The position numbers and the translations under genes were made by a program. From Gavia stellata (lineage: Eukaryota > Chordata > Aves > Gaviiformes > Gaviidae): DNA of 64,000 bases. The DNA is taken from contig NC_082595.1 of assembly GCF_030936135.1 (NCBI RefSeq), positions 65,772,716-65,836,715 of the forward strand, given 5' to 3'. Under the pieces are notes generated by a model. The model saw only the letters and a program-made list of their open reading frames with translations. It searched no databases and was not told where the DNA came from. Shown here one piece after another: positions 38,363-51,436 of the stretch (position 1 is its first letter; every line of letters starts with the position of its first letter).

Positions 38363-41300
38363 TTATTCCTGGTAAGAATAAAATGTAAGATAATGTCACA
38401 GGAAAAACTATATCCTCTACAAACATAACATTTATCGAAAAGCCATTTACATATTACCACAGTCACACTAGTCACATAAATAAAAACCCACATGCGCATA
38501 CACATATAATATATATGCATAAATCTTGATCCAGATGGTGTTGGCTGTAAGCCAGACAACTTGATGCAACAAGTCCTACCACACTTAGTCCCATGGTCTC
38601 AAACATCTTCATGCTCAACTATTATATCCAGCCAGATAGTATTCATCTTTCAATATCCATCAGGCTTTTAATTATGCTGCAGTAGATTTAGTCTAATACA
38701 CATAAATCTACATGCTGTTGCTTCATAGCTTGTTTACGCTAAAGTTAATCCAAGGTCTGATATGTAACGAACACTTGATACTATTACTTCATTAAAAGAA
38801 GAAACAACAATTTATACTTCAGGACATAGCCACAAAATCTCAATTAGATAGATTGTCAGGCACTTAAGATACCTTCCAAGCACACACTTATTTATTAACA
38901 GTACCAGGTAGATTCAGAAAGATAAGGTTAAGTGTGTTTGGGTAACAGGAATGTAAATTTTCATATTTTAATGTGTTTCTTTCTCATAATTCAGCATTTT
39001 AAAATGACATTATAATTTTGCAGCTTTTGAACATTTCAATATTTCAAGGGACAGTTCAAAGGGTGGTGTCATATCTTTGTATGTCATCTGCTCTCTTTTT
39101 CTTTACATAGTGAGTAAGGACTTTTCAATGAGTATTGTAAAATCTATATTAACTAATGAATAATGCCAATGGAGAAAGCTTTTCTTGCCTGAGTACTAGA
39201 GAGTAAATCACATCAGTTAGAAGTGTTTTCTATGTGAAGAATTGTGTAATGTTTAAGGAGAGAACAAAGCCATATTTTTTCTTCTCCTCCTTCAAAAAAA
39301 GGAACAAAAAACTTCATTACAGTCGTTAAGAAATCCCAAGAAAAAAAAAGAATAGATGAAAAGGCATGGCATCCCCTCTTTTATGTGATAGGAATGCAAT
39401 TCTACAAAGAATACCTCCTCTTTTTCTTTCTGTCATAATAATGCTACTTACTAGCTATAATTTTTACAGTGTTTCCTTTGGCTGAGTAATAAAATGCATT
39501 TTCATTAACCTGATACCTTTTTAAGAAAAAATCCTTAGCATTCTTTAGAGGGATGCTGCCCATTTGACTATTTCATGTACTGCTATCGGCTGTGAAGGAG
39601 CTGAAGGAATGCATGGACAAGATATTTTATACTATTTACACTATTGGAAAACATATTTTTTGGAATTTCTTTCAATTTTTTTTTTTTTTTCCTTCAGTTT
39701 CTTCTTACATATCTCGAGCTTACCATGAGAATAAAGCCAATAGCAAAGGGTTGCTGTGCCAGCATGGAAGTAAAACATAGAAAGGACTATTAATTGCAAA
39801 TACTCTGGGTTTTCCTTTATTCCAGAATAAAAGGTGGGAAAAGCTGGCCTCAATTTAAGTTGCAAGAACTTGTGCTTTATTATCTATGCTTAGAAAAGAA
39901 TGATGTTCTGTTCTAGGAGCTAAACTATTTACACAGGACTATACCAGAAGCAGAAAGAAAGGAAACCAAACTCTTTTCTACTGTCTTGTGCATGCAGGGG
40001 CCTAAGTCACACCATTTCAGACCATCTTGATTATGCTGAAACTCTGCAAAACCCTGTACTTGACACATTTCTTCAGTCAAATGGAAGAAGGAAATTGATT
40101 AGTCCACTAGAGCCTGGGGAAGTGTAGTGCATACTATACTCTTTTGGGATATTTTTGGTGTTACACTGCCTATAAATACTTAATAACAACAACTTAAATA
40201 ACATTAGATTCTGATAAATAATTTTGGACCTAGTTTAAGCCATCTTCTGACCTGACAGGCTGCTTTCTAATTAAACTGATTTGCATTTCATTTTCACACT
40301 TTCTGTTGGTCTAAATATAGGCAGTACCAACTATTCTTCATGTATTATTTATACATTCTAGGGACCAGATTTGTACACATAGAGTTCTAGTCCATTTGAA
40401 GGCCTTAAAAAATGAATTAGTTGAAGAATTCATAGGTAGAAACCATGCAGCATGGGCTAATCCTATCTACAATTAATTAAGTTTATGAGGATTGAGTTAG
40501 AAGCATGCAGTTAACAGTGATTCAGTTCAATGGCATTTGTATCACTTACTGTTGGTGATTTGCAAAATTTTGCACAAATAGTTGTGGAGTGAACAGATTA
40601 CAGGGCATTTCTAATGCAATACTTGTATTTGTTATACCTTATTACCTTGTCTTAAAAATAGTAATCTCACAAGTAAAGATCAATGTGGGATGACCAGCAT
40701 TGCATACTGCTGCTGTGAAATTAAGCATATAAATTTTATACCCATGAAAAAGATAGCATTCAATGCTGTAGTTCTATTCTATTTCTGAATGACTTATAAT
40801 GTTCTAAATTCATTGATTCATATTTTGCAACAAATAATGAGTACATCTAATAATCTGATATTCGAAAACAAGTTATTTTTAATGGTGTTTATACTGATAC
40901 AAATAGTTATTAAGAGAACAAAAGAAGCATAGCAATGATATTATTTCCTAAGGTTTTATTTGCTCCTAGGTTTTTTTCTGATACAGGCTGGATTGCAAGT
41001 CCCAGCAATGGAAAATCCACCCAGAAGCACCTGAAGTGGCTAAAAGTATTATGGTCCGATCTGTGGATGATAAAGTCAGCATACAAAAAGAAGAGAAAAT
41101 AAATAGAGAATATGGATAGGGCTTCCAGATTACACTCTGGATGTTAAAAATATTTTCCTTGCAGAAATGAAAAATTTCATCAAGTAAATGTAAAAGATTT
41201 TTGACATTTATTGGTAATTTTCCCTGTCACTCCTGTCACATGACTGTTAGATGAATCAAGCCATTCCGTGAGATGTTGCAAGAAGGCCATGTCCTGTTTT

Positions 41301-42299
41301 TTACATTTTTTAAAATCAGAAGTATTTCATTTAAGAGAATTTACTGTTCAAGAGAAAAAAATAAAATAAACCCAGAAACTTTAAGAATTCCAGACAATGT
41401 ATATGAATGCATTTGCAAAATAAATACACTATGAATAAGACTAAAGTAATACAGCAGAAGCTTTATTCTGCCATGTGGAAAAAAGTGAACTTCACATCTC
41501 AACCTTCAATAAAAAGATAAGCAGTTGAAAAAAATCTTACCAGTCTGTGCATGGGGGGAAGACTGGGAGGGGACAGGCACAGAGATATTTAAAACTGCAT
41601 CCCACAGTCAGGGAAAGAGAGTATGTAAGTATATAATCTTCCGTTGAGTGCAGAGAAAGGGAGAAGTCCAGTGAAGAAATATCTGACTTTTTCTTCCCTC
41701 TCTTTTCCTGATTCCTACTGCTTTTGTTTCTCTATCAACTGATGAGCTATTCCCAGGACAAGCTGGGACTGGAGGGCTTACAGAATGTAATCTATGCAAT
41801 ATTTGCTGATCCCACTGTAGGTGCTCTTTGCAGGAATGAGAATTTCTGCCAGAAGAATTTTAAGACTTTCTGTTATAGATTATAGAGACCTTAGTGCCTT
41901 CCTACGATCAACAAACTCAATAAGGGATGTAATAATTTCTATTTGCAGTTACCTGCTTATGAAAATTTAAAATAAAAATGAAAATTTGCATCAAATTCTA
42001 TTGTCTAAAGCATCTGTACAAAACTAAGATAACAAAGTCTCAGAAATACTGCAGAAGTTATACATAGATAAGTTTTCTGCCCTGAAGTCTCAGTATATAA
42101 AGATTTATGCACATAACGATATGTTTAGTCATAAATTATGAACACATAAGCTTTATATATTGAGACCACTGTATACAGACTAGTATGCTGCTGATTTGGC
42201 TGGTCTTGAAAATGCTTCCTACTAGATTACAATTTAGTAAAATCTGCTTTGTTATTCTTTGTCTGTTTTACTCATTCTATCAAATACAAAAGGAGTTGG

Positions 42300-42720
42300 A
42301 GCATACATAACACATCTCTTAAAATACCTCCAGGGATGGTGACTCAACCACCCCCCTGGCAGCCTGTACCAGTGCTTGATAACCCTTTTGATGAAGAAAT
42401 TTTTCCTAATATCCAATCTAAACCTCCCCTGGTGCAACTTTAGGCCATTTCTTCTTGTCCTATTGCTTGTTACTTGGGAAAAGAGACCAACCCCTCCTCT
42501 CTACAACCTCCTTTCAGGTAGTTGTAGAGAGCGATAAGGTCTCCCCTCAGTGTTCTTTTCTCCAGACTGAACAACCCCAGTTCTCTCAGCCACTCCTCAT
42601 AAGACTTGTGTTGCAGACCCTTCACCAGGTTCGTTGCCCTTCTCTGGACACACTCCAGCACCTCAATATCTTTCTTGTAGGGAGGGGCCCAAAACTGAAA
42701 ACAGTGTTTGAGGTGCGAAT
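42300..42720 (-). mobile_element. CR1 LINE fragment, truncated at both ends
   Basis: On the minus strand this carries the C-terminal CR1 ORF2 region, with words such as [20 protein letters not shown] and [20 protein letters not shown], and the downstream VIKHWYRLPGGW block. The usual 3' tail repeats are missing at the low-coordinate end, so the 3' UTR was lost or rearranged. Homology stops abruptly near 42,720. Confidence 0.9.
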
Positions 42721-42901
42721 ACTTGAAAGAAGAGGGATTCTGACAGTTCCGATTCCCTGGCTCCAATTTCGAAATCACCTCATTTTTACATAAGAAAAGA
42801 TCACTGAGGACTCTTTTCAGGTAATGGAGTAATGCTATTGCCATGGCTGGGGATCTGATAGAGTAAAATTCTTTGCAATCATAGGAAGTGTGCAACACCC
42901 C

Positions 42902-42990
42902 ATAGATCAGATTTGATCAGATCCCCCCTGAGCTGCCTTCTGTTCTTCAGGTTGAACAGTCCCAGCTCTGACAGCCTCTCCTGTAACCTT
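42902..42990 (-). mobile_element. Older CR1 scrap
   Basis: GATTTGATCAGATCCCCCCT and GTTCTTCAGGTTGAACAG, CCCAGCTCTGACAGCCTCTC, in this order, correspond to the CR1 ORF2 segment RRLRGDLI...LREL read on the minus strand. It overlaps in element position with the fragment at 42.3 kb, so it is a separate insertion or a duplication rather than a continuation. Confidence 0.65.
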
Positions 42991-44034
42991 CAGAAAGGCT
43001 GTGGTCAGTTTGCTTTCAGTTATTATATGTGCCTCAGAAGAAAGTTAAACTACAGGACATCGGGTGGAGGGTGATAGTTATTCAGTGAGCCTGGGCTGCT
43101 GGGCAATGAGGTCCCATTTCTAACAGGCATTGAAAAAGGAGCACTTAGCCAGGAAATGCAAGACAGACAAAATAAATAGCTGATGCTGCAGCTTCTTCAG
43201 ATCAAGAATGCCTAAAACCATGCAAACACCATGTGCTGGGATGTAACACACTAGCTTGTTTCTAATTAGGGGTGACATACCAGGAAAGAGACATTTTACA
43301 TTTGTAGGTGGGTCTTTGACAATGCAATACATGCATAACATCAACACTGAAGTTTTAATAATGTCTTTGCTTCAGTTACACCTGTTCAGTAAATTCCTAC
43401 TAAAAACCACTTCTCTAAGGCAGAGTCTGCTTGCAACAGCTACTGGACATTAAGTGTTTTGGAAATTCTTTACCTTTATAAAGCTCAGTCTCTTAACATG
43501 CCTCTCAGATAGTGCTTCAATATGCTCATACTTCTGAGGTAACTATAAAAAACAGTTCTTTCATCAAATATGGCAGCTACACATACTTACATTTCAGCAA
43601 AAATAAATTAACTGCTCAAGCAGTTGAAATTCTCAAATTAGTTTCAATACGTGGTTTGACCTGCATAAAAATAAATAATTTGCACCTATTTTTGTTCATT
43701 ATGTTCAACTAATGAAGACAAATGTATTAATTTGTTTTAGTTACAGAAGAATTGAAGCTCAGCACTTTTATGCATGTATAAGCGATTAATATTACAGTTC
43801 AAATTATATGAAGGATTATAGATTAAGTGCAGGCAAGCAGAAGAGAAAGGCCTCCTGTGTTGGTACATGGTTTCTTATTTATTCCTATAGAAACAGATCT
43901 GTTTAAATGTCTTATCTCCAAGGACTGGTTAAAAATGCTAGTATTATGTATGTCATTTGTATGGTCTGACAGTAATAAGTAGCTTCAAAAGAACTAGGGT
44001 GTCTTAACAATAAAACCGAATTATAGCTTAGAAA

Positions 44035-44057
44035 TTATTTATTATTATTATTATTTT
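44035..44057. repeat. (ATT)n microsatellite
   Basis: Five ATT units followed by a T-run within the GRIK2 intron. Confidence 0.8.
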
Positions 44058-45775
44058 TTGTAGTGCTTTAGATTTTGAAAACTATAGACAGGGGACAATA
44101 TTTATACTTTCAGTATTGAAGTTCAGAGTGCAAAAATTACAGTTTTCATTACACCTATTATGTGAAGTTACCCAAGAATATGTGATATATCTACATAAAC
44201 ACCTATGCACATCTTCTAAGTAGACAGAGTGCTGGTCTGCAAGGTGGAAATTTTTCTCCAGGAGCAGTAGTTTACAACAGGTAATAGACAAGGATAGCTC
44301 AGATATCCTCAGTGACCCACACAATATAAACAAAAACAGCTGCAGAGTCTGAAATCTCAACAATGATTAAATTGAAAGCCAGTGCTGACTGTTGGGTACT
44401 TTACAGAGGAGAACCAGGAATATATAATTTACCTGTTATTCCTTTCAGTTTTGGAACTGCCTGCTTCTTGAAAGGTTCCCGCATCATTCATACCTGTGGC
44501 TTTGTTGGTTTTACATAAATATATTTAAACATAGATATGTAAAAAGTATAGACCTTCTGTTTACCAGTCAGTGTCAGACACAACTGAGTTACTGCAAGAG
44601 TAGAAGCAAAGCAAGATCTCACTAACTATATCTGTGGAGCCTAGGATGTTCTTGTTCTTTTTCTTGTATTTCTTCAAATAAGTCAACATATGGTTCAAAT
44701 TTTAGAAAACTGTGCAATATTTAAGAGAAGTAATGGAAACATTTAAAAAAAAACCTGCCTTGTTTCTCCTGGGAAAAAAGACTAAAATTATGTTTACCGC
44801 ATTGATCACTGACTGCCAAATGTACAAATTCATTGAAAGGAACATGCCAGTCATGCTTAGTGCCAGCCATTGGGCTCAATGTTATTGTTTTCTAGTCTTG
44901 CCTGAGATTTAAGGAAAGTTTTTAAAACACGTCTCTTCAAAACATGTCACCTTTTCTGTTTGGTGGAGGTGTGAAAAAAGAATTATGTTAGGACATAGAA
45001 AGCAGCCCTAGCTACAGTAAGTGCTTAACTTCAGAGAGTAAGGAATGTTGATAAACTCCAGTTAATTTTGAAAGGATCCTACGGACCTTTTCTTTTATAA
45101 AAAAGGTATTTAATACATGCTAGTGTTTTCATTTCTTATGGCCCTCTTGCTACCATAATGTTCTTTGATTCTTAGCCTAGACCTCCAGGAGAAAAGACAA
45201 AAAGAAGAAAAAACTGAAGAAGCACCAATGTGAAGGGGGATGAAAACTGTACTGTTCAAGTTCTGCAAAGTTTGATCAGGAATGAATGTGAGGCATGGAA
45301 AAAAAAAAGTTTTTTAAATATGGAAAACTCACTTTGACAGCTCCCCCCCGCCCCACAACTACTCACTTCTGTTAAATTACAACTATTTTATTTCTGCCAC
45401 TGAGAGACACATTGCAGCTTTTTGCAACTATTACAAAACAGGGAAGAATCTCAGGATTGTCTTCAGACTCAGTCTAACAGCTGGCTGTGCAGAAATCCCA
45501 TTTCCTCTTCCACATCCCAGTTTGTTTGCTATCACTGCTTTCTTCATACTAGGACTAGTGCTTATCCAGACTCATTAGCAGCTATGCAATTAAACACGAA
45601 GTAAATTAATTTTATGAAAAAAGATGAACAGTATTCTGCCAGTTTAGGTCACTAAACCAGCTCATACAGCTGTCAGTTTTTTCAAAATGCAGCAGCCCTA
45701 TGTCAGTTTAAAAACACAGTGAAACTTCAGCCTTATTTTCTTATTCAGGTATGTTATAGACAAAAATGTTATGTC

Positions 45776-45820
45776 TGGGGTTTTTTTGTTCTGGGTTTTT
45801 TGGTTTTGGGTTTTTTTTAA
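45776..45820. repeat. G/T-rich (GGGTTTTTT)-like stretch
   Basis: Alternating GGG and long T-runs with a single CTG interruption. Not the vertebrate telomere repeat, which is TTAGGG. Confidence 0.7.
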
Positions 45821-46267
45821 ACAAGTGATCTCGTTGCTGGAATCCAATCAATAAATCTTTACTAGCATGTTGGTTCTAATAGAAGTAAATTAAAAATAGA
45901 GGAACAGACTGAAAATCTGTGTGTATTTGTGCACCTGTGTAGGAACAGCAAAGAGCACCACATAGAATGGAAGCATCAAGCATACTAAACACTCTTGTCA
46001 AATACTTCTTTAGGGAAAAAAGTCTGTCTTTTCCTGCAAATCTGTCCCCATAAAGCAGTTGGAAGGGCAAGAGAGAACTTCATCTTCTAACCAAGACGAT
46101 GAAAACTCTATCAGAACTGGACATTGGAAAGAATTGAAATAATGTGATTGGCCTGATGACATTCCCTACACTAAAACATATTGGCAATACTGAAGTAAGG
46201 TGTAGGTACTCAGCGATTAAAATAAAACATTCTAAACCAAACCTTGCAGGGAGTCTTATAATCTTCT

Positions 46268-47117
46268 CTAAGAATAAAAGCAAAAAAAGAGAAAGAGAAA
46301 AAATAATTAGAGAAAAAGGAAAAGGGAAAAAAAAAAGAAAAAAGAAAGAGAAAGAGAAAAGGAAAATAAAAAGAAAAAAGAAAAAAGAAAAAATAAAAAG
46401 AAAAAAGAAAAATAAAAAGAAAAAGAAAAAGAAAAAGAAAAAGAAAAAGAAAAAGAAAAAGAAAAAGAAAAAGAAAAAGAAAAAGAAAAAGAAAAAGAAA
46501 AAGAAAAAGAAAAAGAAAAAGAAAGAAAAAGAAAAAGAAAAGAAAAGAAAAAAGAAAAAAGAAAAGACAAAGACAAAAGAAAAAGGAAAAGAAAAAGAAA
46601 AGAAAAAGAAAAAATAGAAAAAGAAAAGGAAAAGGAAAAGGAAAAGAAAGAAAAAAGAAAAAAGAAAAAGAAAAAGAGAAAGAAAAAGAAAAAGAAAAAG
46701 AAAAAGAAAAAGAAAAAGAAAAAGAAAAAGAAAAAGAAAAAGAAAAAGAAAAAGAAAAAGAAAAAAAAGAAAAAGAAAAAGAGAAAGAAAAAGAAAAAGA
46801 AAAGAGAAAGAAAAAGAAAAAGAAAAAGAAAAAGAAAAAGAAAAAGAAAAAGAAAAAGAAAAAGAAAGAAAAAGAAAAAAAGAAAAAAGAAAAGACAAAG
46901 ACAAAAGAAAAAGGAAAAGAAAAAGAAAAAATAGGAAAAAAGGAAAAGGAAAAGGAAAAGGAAAAGGAAAAGGAAAAGGAAACAAGGAAAAGGAAAAGGA
47001 AAAGGAAAAGAAAGAAAAAAGAAAAAAGGAAAAGAAAAAGAAAAAAAGAAAAAGAAAAAGAAAAAGAAAAAGAAGAAGAAAAAGAAAAAGAAAAAGAAAA
47101 AGAAAAAGAAAAAGAGA
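46268..47117. repeat. Large A/G array, mainly (AAAAAG)n, with internal duplication
   Basis: About 850 bp made almost only of A and G, mostly hexamer AAAAAG units, with blocks of AAAAGG (e.g. 46,930-46,980). The rare C-containing word GAAAAGACAAAGACAAAAG occurs at 46,561 and again at 46,889, followed in both places by similar AAAAGG and AAATAG-type blocks. This points to a duplication of about 328 bp inside the array. The transcript of GRIK2 reads this as a long (CUUUUU)n pyrimidine tract. Phe/Leu/Ser-rich frames of up to 333 codons on the minus strand and a Lys-rich frame on the plus strand are artefacts of this composition. Confidence 0.95.
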
Positions 47118-47143
47118 ACTGCATAAACAATGGCATCCAAGTA

Positions 47144-47672
47144 CTAGAATAGAACAGAACAGAACACAATAGAATAGAGTATTTCAGTTGGAAAGGACCC
47201 ACAACAATCACCTAGTCCAACTGCCTGACCTCTTCAAGGCTGACCAAAAGTTAAAGCATGTTATTAAGGGCATTGTCCAAATGCATCTTAAACACTGACA
47301 GGCTTGGGGCATCATCCACCTCTCTAGGAAGCCTGTTCCAGTGTTTGACCACCCTCTCGGTAAAGAAATGCTTCCTAATGTTGTCTGAACCTCCCCTGAC
47401 ACAGCTTTGAGCCATTCCCTCACATCCTATCACTGGATACCAGGGAGAAGAGACCAGCAGCTCCCTCTCCACTTCCCCTCCCCAGGAAGCTGTAGAGAGC
47501 AATGAGATCACTCCTCAGCCTCCTTTTCCCCAAACTATCCAAACCCAGTGCCCTCAGGCACTCCTCACAGGCCATGCCTTCTACTCCTTTCACCAGCTTT
47601 GTTGCCCTCCCCTGGACACATTCAAGTACCTTAACATCCTTCTTAAATTGTGGGGCACAGAATTCATCATTA
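47144..47672 (-). mobile_element. CR1 LINE 3' fragment with (AGAAT/AGAAC)n tail
   Basis: Minus-strand frames give the C-terminal CR1 words KHFFTERVVKHWNRLPREVD and DNALNNML. The 3' end, at low coordinates, has the CR1 terminal block (TCAGTTGGAAAGGACC, CCTAGTCCAACTGCC) and then AGAATAGAACAGAACAG pentamer repeats at about 47,144-47,177. It is a different CR1 subfamily from the copies with GATTCTGT tails. The 5' end is truncated near 47,672. Confidence 0.93.
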
Positions 47673-50600
47673 TGATACTCATCTGTATCATGATCCTGCT
47701 CCCTTCAGAAGAATCTACAACTGCAGGATAACCATACAACATTCTTATTCAGTCAGAGCTTAAACAATAGACTGCCCCATACTTTGGTGGGAGCTATAAA
47801 GTCTGACTATGGACAACTGTACCTTCAATTCTGAGATTTTTAAGTAATTTCTGGAAAACAAAGGCTTTCTATTCATACTTTATTCTCTGTTAAATTGGAC
47901 TTCATTTTACCACAGTTATAGGTAGCACCTAGCGTAGGAAAAATTTCTAGCACCTCTATGTTCTAAATATGTAATAACATAATAAATTTCTTTACTAGAA
48001 AACATACAGGGCATTTGTTTAAAATATTAATTTGGATCTAGTACATGTTCTAAGTGTAGAAACTGCTTAACAAAAAAGTTAATTCAGATACGTAGCTGTA
48101 GAATTCGAGGCTTTGGTCTTTTAAAAGTTAGGCAAAACACAGGAGGCAACATCTTACACATCTGTATGATGATGAAGTGTTATTCTTACACTACAAGGTG
48201 TTTACCTCAATTCTATTTACTTTTTATCTTACAAACAAGCTCCAAAAGTAAACAAATTTTTAGATGATTACAAAACCAGGCTGCAAATCTCTGTCAGAAA
48301 AGCAGCAACACAGGAGGCTGAATGAATTCTAAGAGAGTTAAGGCTATTTTGAGATCCTCTTCATAATATCATTTTTCACTTTCTATTGCATATTTAGAAA
48401 ATAAGTAATTTATTTATTCGTATTTTTACTACATTAAGTTTTAATCTTTGAAATTACAAGCATCTATTAAAAACTTTTGTTCTTAAGTAATTTGTATTCC
48501 CCACTGTGCCTTCATTTAAAATTTTGTATATTTGGAAACACACACTTAAATAAAAATGGCAGGTAATGAAATCTTTTGTAAAATACCTGCATTAAGAACA
48601 CTGTCAGGTCAGTTGCAAACTTTCAATATCATAAAATAAAAAATTTTACTGTGAATGTGTTTTTGAGGTCACTCCCAAGAGACAGACTAGGTAATATAAA
48701 TCAGCTGAACCCACACAGTGTTATTGGATACAACATAATAATTAAGTATTATACATTTGCTGATTAAACTGTTTAAATTCTATTTGAACCCAGCAGCCTA
48801 TCACTGGGGTAGGAAGAACACTATTGTATTGCATTTATTAATGGCTTAGATGAATATAAATAATTCATGAAGTCATATTCCTAACGATGATACCTGAAAC
48901 CCTTTTTTTCTGCAGTGAAATCTTTAATTTAAATGAGTGGAGTGTGAAATACTCTTTCTAGATTCTATGTCTGGTGGAATTCTATGAATACTACTGTCTT
49001 CAAAATGTGCTTACTCCAAACAACATTTTAATTACATGCTACACAGCTGACTGAAATTTAAAAAAAAAAAAAAAGTCAACCCCACTTTTGGGTCTGATTT
49101 GCCAAAAATAAAAAAAAAAAAAGATGAACTACATTGTGCAAAAGTATATAAATAAATTTCTTTGTTCAAGTGATCTGCACATGACATTAGTTGGCCAAAT
49201 AGACCCTTTGGAAGTCATAGGTGAGTGGGCAAAATTTTGAGAATCTTTAAGAACAATGTACTGTGAAAAATATATTTTTCCTCCAAGAGATAAAAATGTT
49301 TGTAAACAAAGACATTTTATTTTATAGTTCATTAGAATTTACAGAAAAGAGAACTTCACTAAAAGTGGCACCTGTGAATCAATAGAACATGAGAGCCTTG
49401 AAGTTTTGTTTCATCCTTTGCGCTTAAGTGAGCACACTGATATCTGGGTCCTGCAGCCAATACATCTCTGTTGGAAGGCCGTTTATTTTATTCATATACT
49501 TTTATTTTTTGACATGGCAGGTATAACTTGTTTGTATCACAATAGCTGCCAGCTTTCTATTGTGGATATATAAATATACACTGTGCAGATATATTGCACA
49601 CAAAGTTATTGCAGCTTCGTATAATGGGCAGTTCTGTAAGACTTAGTTCGGCAATGAAATATTAGTAGCTTTATCTACTTGGTATGTTGACCCCAAAATG
49701 CATGGTTTAATTTCATTGATATCCTGAGAGTTGTATTTTACCCCCATGTAGAGTGAAGAGTCTCTATATAGTTGGAGGAGTGCACATTTCTTTTTTTAAC
49801 AATTTTTAAGTTATCAATTAAATATTAAAGATCTGAGCCTCAAACCTTTTCCAGCTTTTTTCAGGGCATCTTGATAGTACATCAGTGTGGAAAGATCAGG
49901 GATACAAACGGTTATATGATGTAGTAGGAAAAGTCATAGTTTGATCACAGCAAGGGAGAAGTAAGTCAAAAAACAAGTAAAAGTGAAGAGAGACATCTAA
50001 CAGATTCACCTCACCACGTTTTGCCACTGAGATATTATTGATGTTAATAGCACAATTTATTTTCTTGTAAAAACTTCACAGAAGAATGGATAATACGTGT
50101 TTTACCTTTTTCTCAAACTGGTTTTTACCTCACCATTGTCAGATATCATAGGAACATCACTGCTATACAGCTAAAGCCCCCTCTTAATCAAATTCTGTAA
50201 GTTTTCCACAGCTCAACAATCATAGAGAAACAGTAGAGAAATTACTAGCTCTCCTTTCTTATATGTGCCATACCTCTCAAACACCACTTTCTATGTTGTA
50301 TTTCTTAAGAGTTAGAAGAAATATATGCAAACTTTTAGGATTACTTACACCTACAATTTTTCATTTTCAAAATGTCAAAGGTGTTGCTTTGCATGTGTCT
50401 CCACACACAGAGTTTGTCTGGCATATACAGGATAGTCCTGAGTTGCCACATAACTGCAGGTCATCTGAAAGGTGCGTGCTCAGTAGATCTGCTCATATGG
50501 AATGGGTTTGACATATGCACTTGTCAGCCATTTATATACTCCAAGTTCAACATAGAAGCAACTGGCAATTCAGTAGAAAATCTGCCCAAGCCAGATGGAA

Positions 50601-51235
50601 AGTAGCTTGCTGTGTAACACACTGAAGAGAAACAGGAATTTGGAAAAGAAATAAGAACCTGAAACCACTCCAGAAATGTGAAGATTTGCTTTTTTCCAAG
50701 CGATGATTTCTAATGTTTCTTCCAATTGGAGAGCAAAAAGTAAAAAAAAGTGAAAAGTAGCTTTGCAGACCATTAAGGCCTTAATATAGAGTACGTAGAA
50801 GCTAAATTTCTAACCTTTCATGTGGTTCACTTCATATTAACAAAGATGTTAATAAATACTCATTATGGAAAATAACATTTGTTCACATAATATTACTGAG
50901 TTTTACACTATGTTGACCATAGTAAAGTCATATTAACTGTGTTTCAGTAGGGCATGAAATGTATATTGCTGGATAGACCAGGTTTTCTTGAAAAAAAGTT
51001 ACAATTTATGTTTGATAAGAAGACCATAAGCATGTGGAAGTATCATAAACATTTAGGAATCCTTTGCAATTGTAAATTTATCCCAACTGGGATTTATTCA
51101 AGAGCAAACAAATTTTAAATACCTTTATCATGCATGATGAAGAATGGGACATTTAAAACTACTGGAGGTGATAAGGAATACTTAAGAGGGTCTATGACTA
51201 AAAGCACAAGTTATTCCGCATACTCAAAGGGTTTG
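47673..51235. other. Intronic AT-rich DNA, nothing assignable
   Basis: Part of the GRIK2 intron with no recognised transposon or exon. Two A-runs near 49,060-49,074 and 49,109-49,121 are the only simple repeats of note. Confidence 0.5.
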
Positions 51236-51336
51236 TTCTCTCTCTCCACCCTACCCCCCTTCATTCCTTTGCTTTCTGTGTCTTTTCTCTCTTTCTCTTT
51301 CTTCCTCCCTCCCTCCTTTCCTTCCTCCCTCCCTTG
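51236..51336. repeat. Pyrimidine-rich (CTTT/CCTC)n tract
   Basis: About 100 bp dominated by C and T, with TCCCTCCCTCCTTTCC-type words, ending about 100 bp before the CR1 tail at 51.4 kb. In the GRIK2 transcript it reads as a purine tract, the opposite of the array at 46-47 kb. Confidence 0.85.
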
Positions 51337-51436
51337 AATATCAACCTTGGATGGTGAGGTGTATGCCCACACAAAGCCGAATTCCGACCACTAAAAGAAA
51401 TATATTCCTGATAGATATCTGTACATGATACATATT

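Noticed and set aside
42249..42793. Plus-strand frames at 42.2-42.8 kb and 51.5-52.1 kb as genes
   Set aside because: Antisense of minus-strand CR1 fragments at the same places.
45776..45820. Interstitial telomere repeat
   Set aside because: Units are GGGTTTTTT-like and irregular, not TTAGGG.
46268..47117. CRISPR-like array or satellite DNA
   Set aside because: Units are 6 bp with no spacers, in a vertebrate intron; it is a simple-sequence A/G array.
46080..47211. Very long open frames (277-333 codons) on the minus strand and a 157-codon Lys-rich frame on the plus strand
   Set aside because: They are translations of the A/G array (Phe/Leu/Ser or Lys/Glu runs) without any domain; length comes from the lack of T and C, not from selection.
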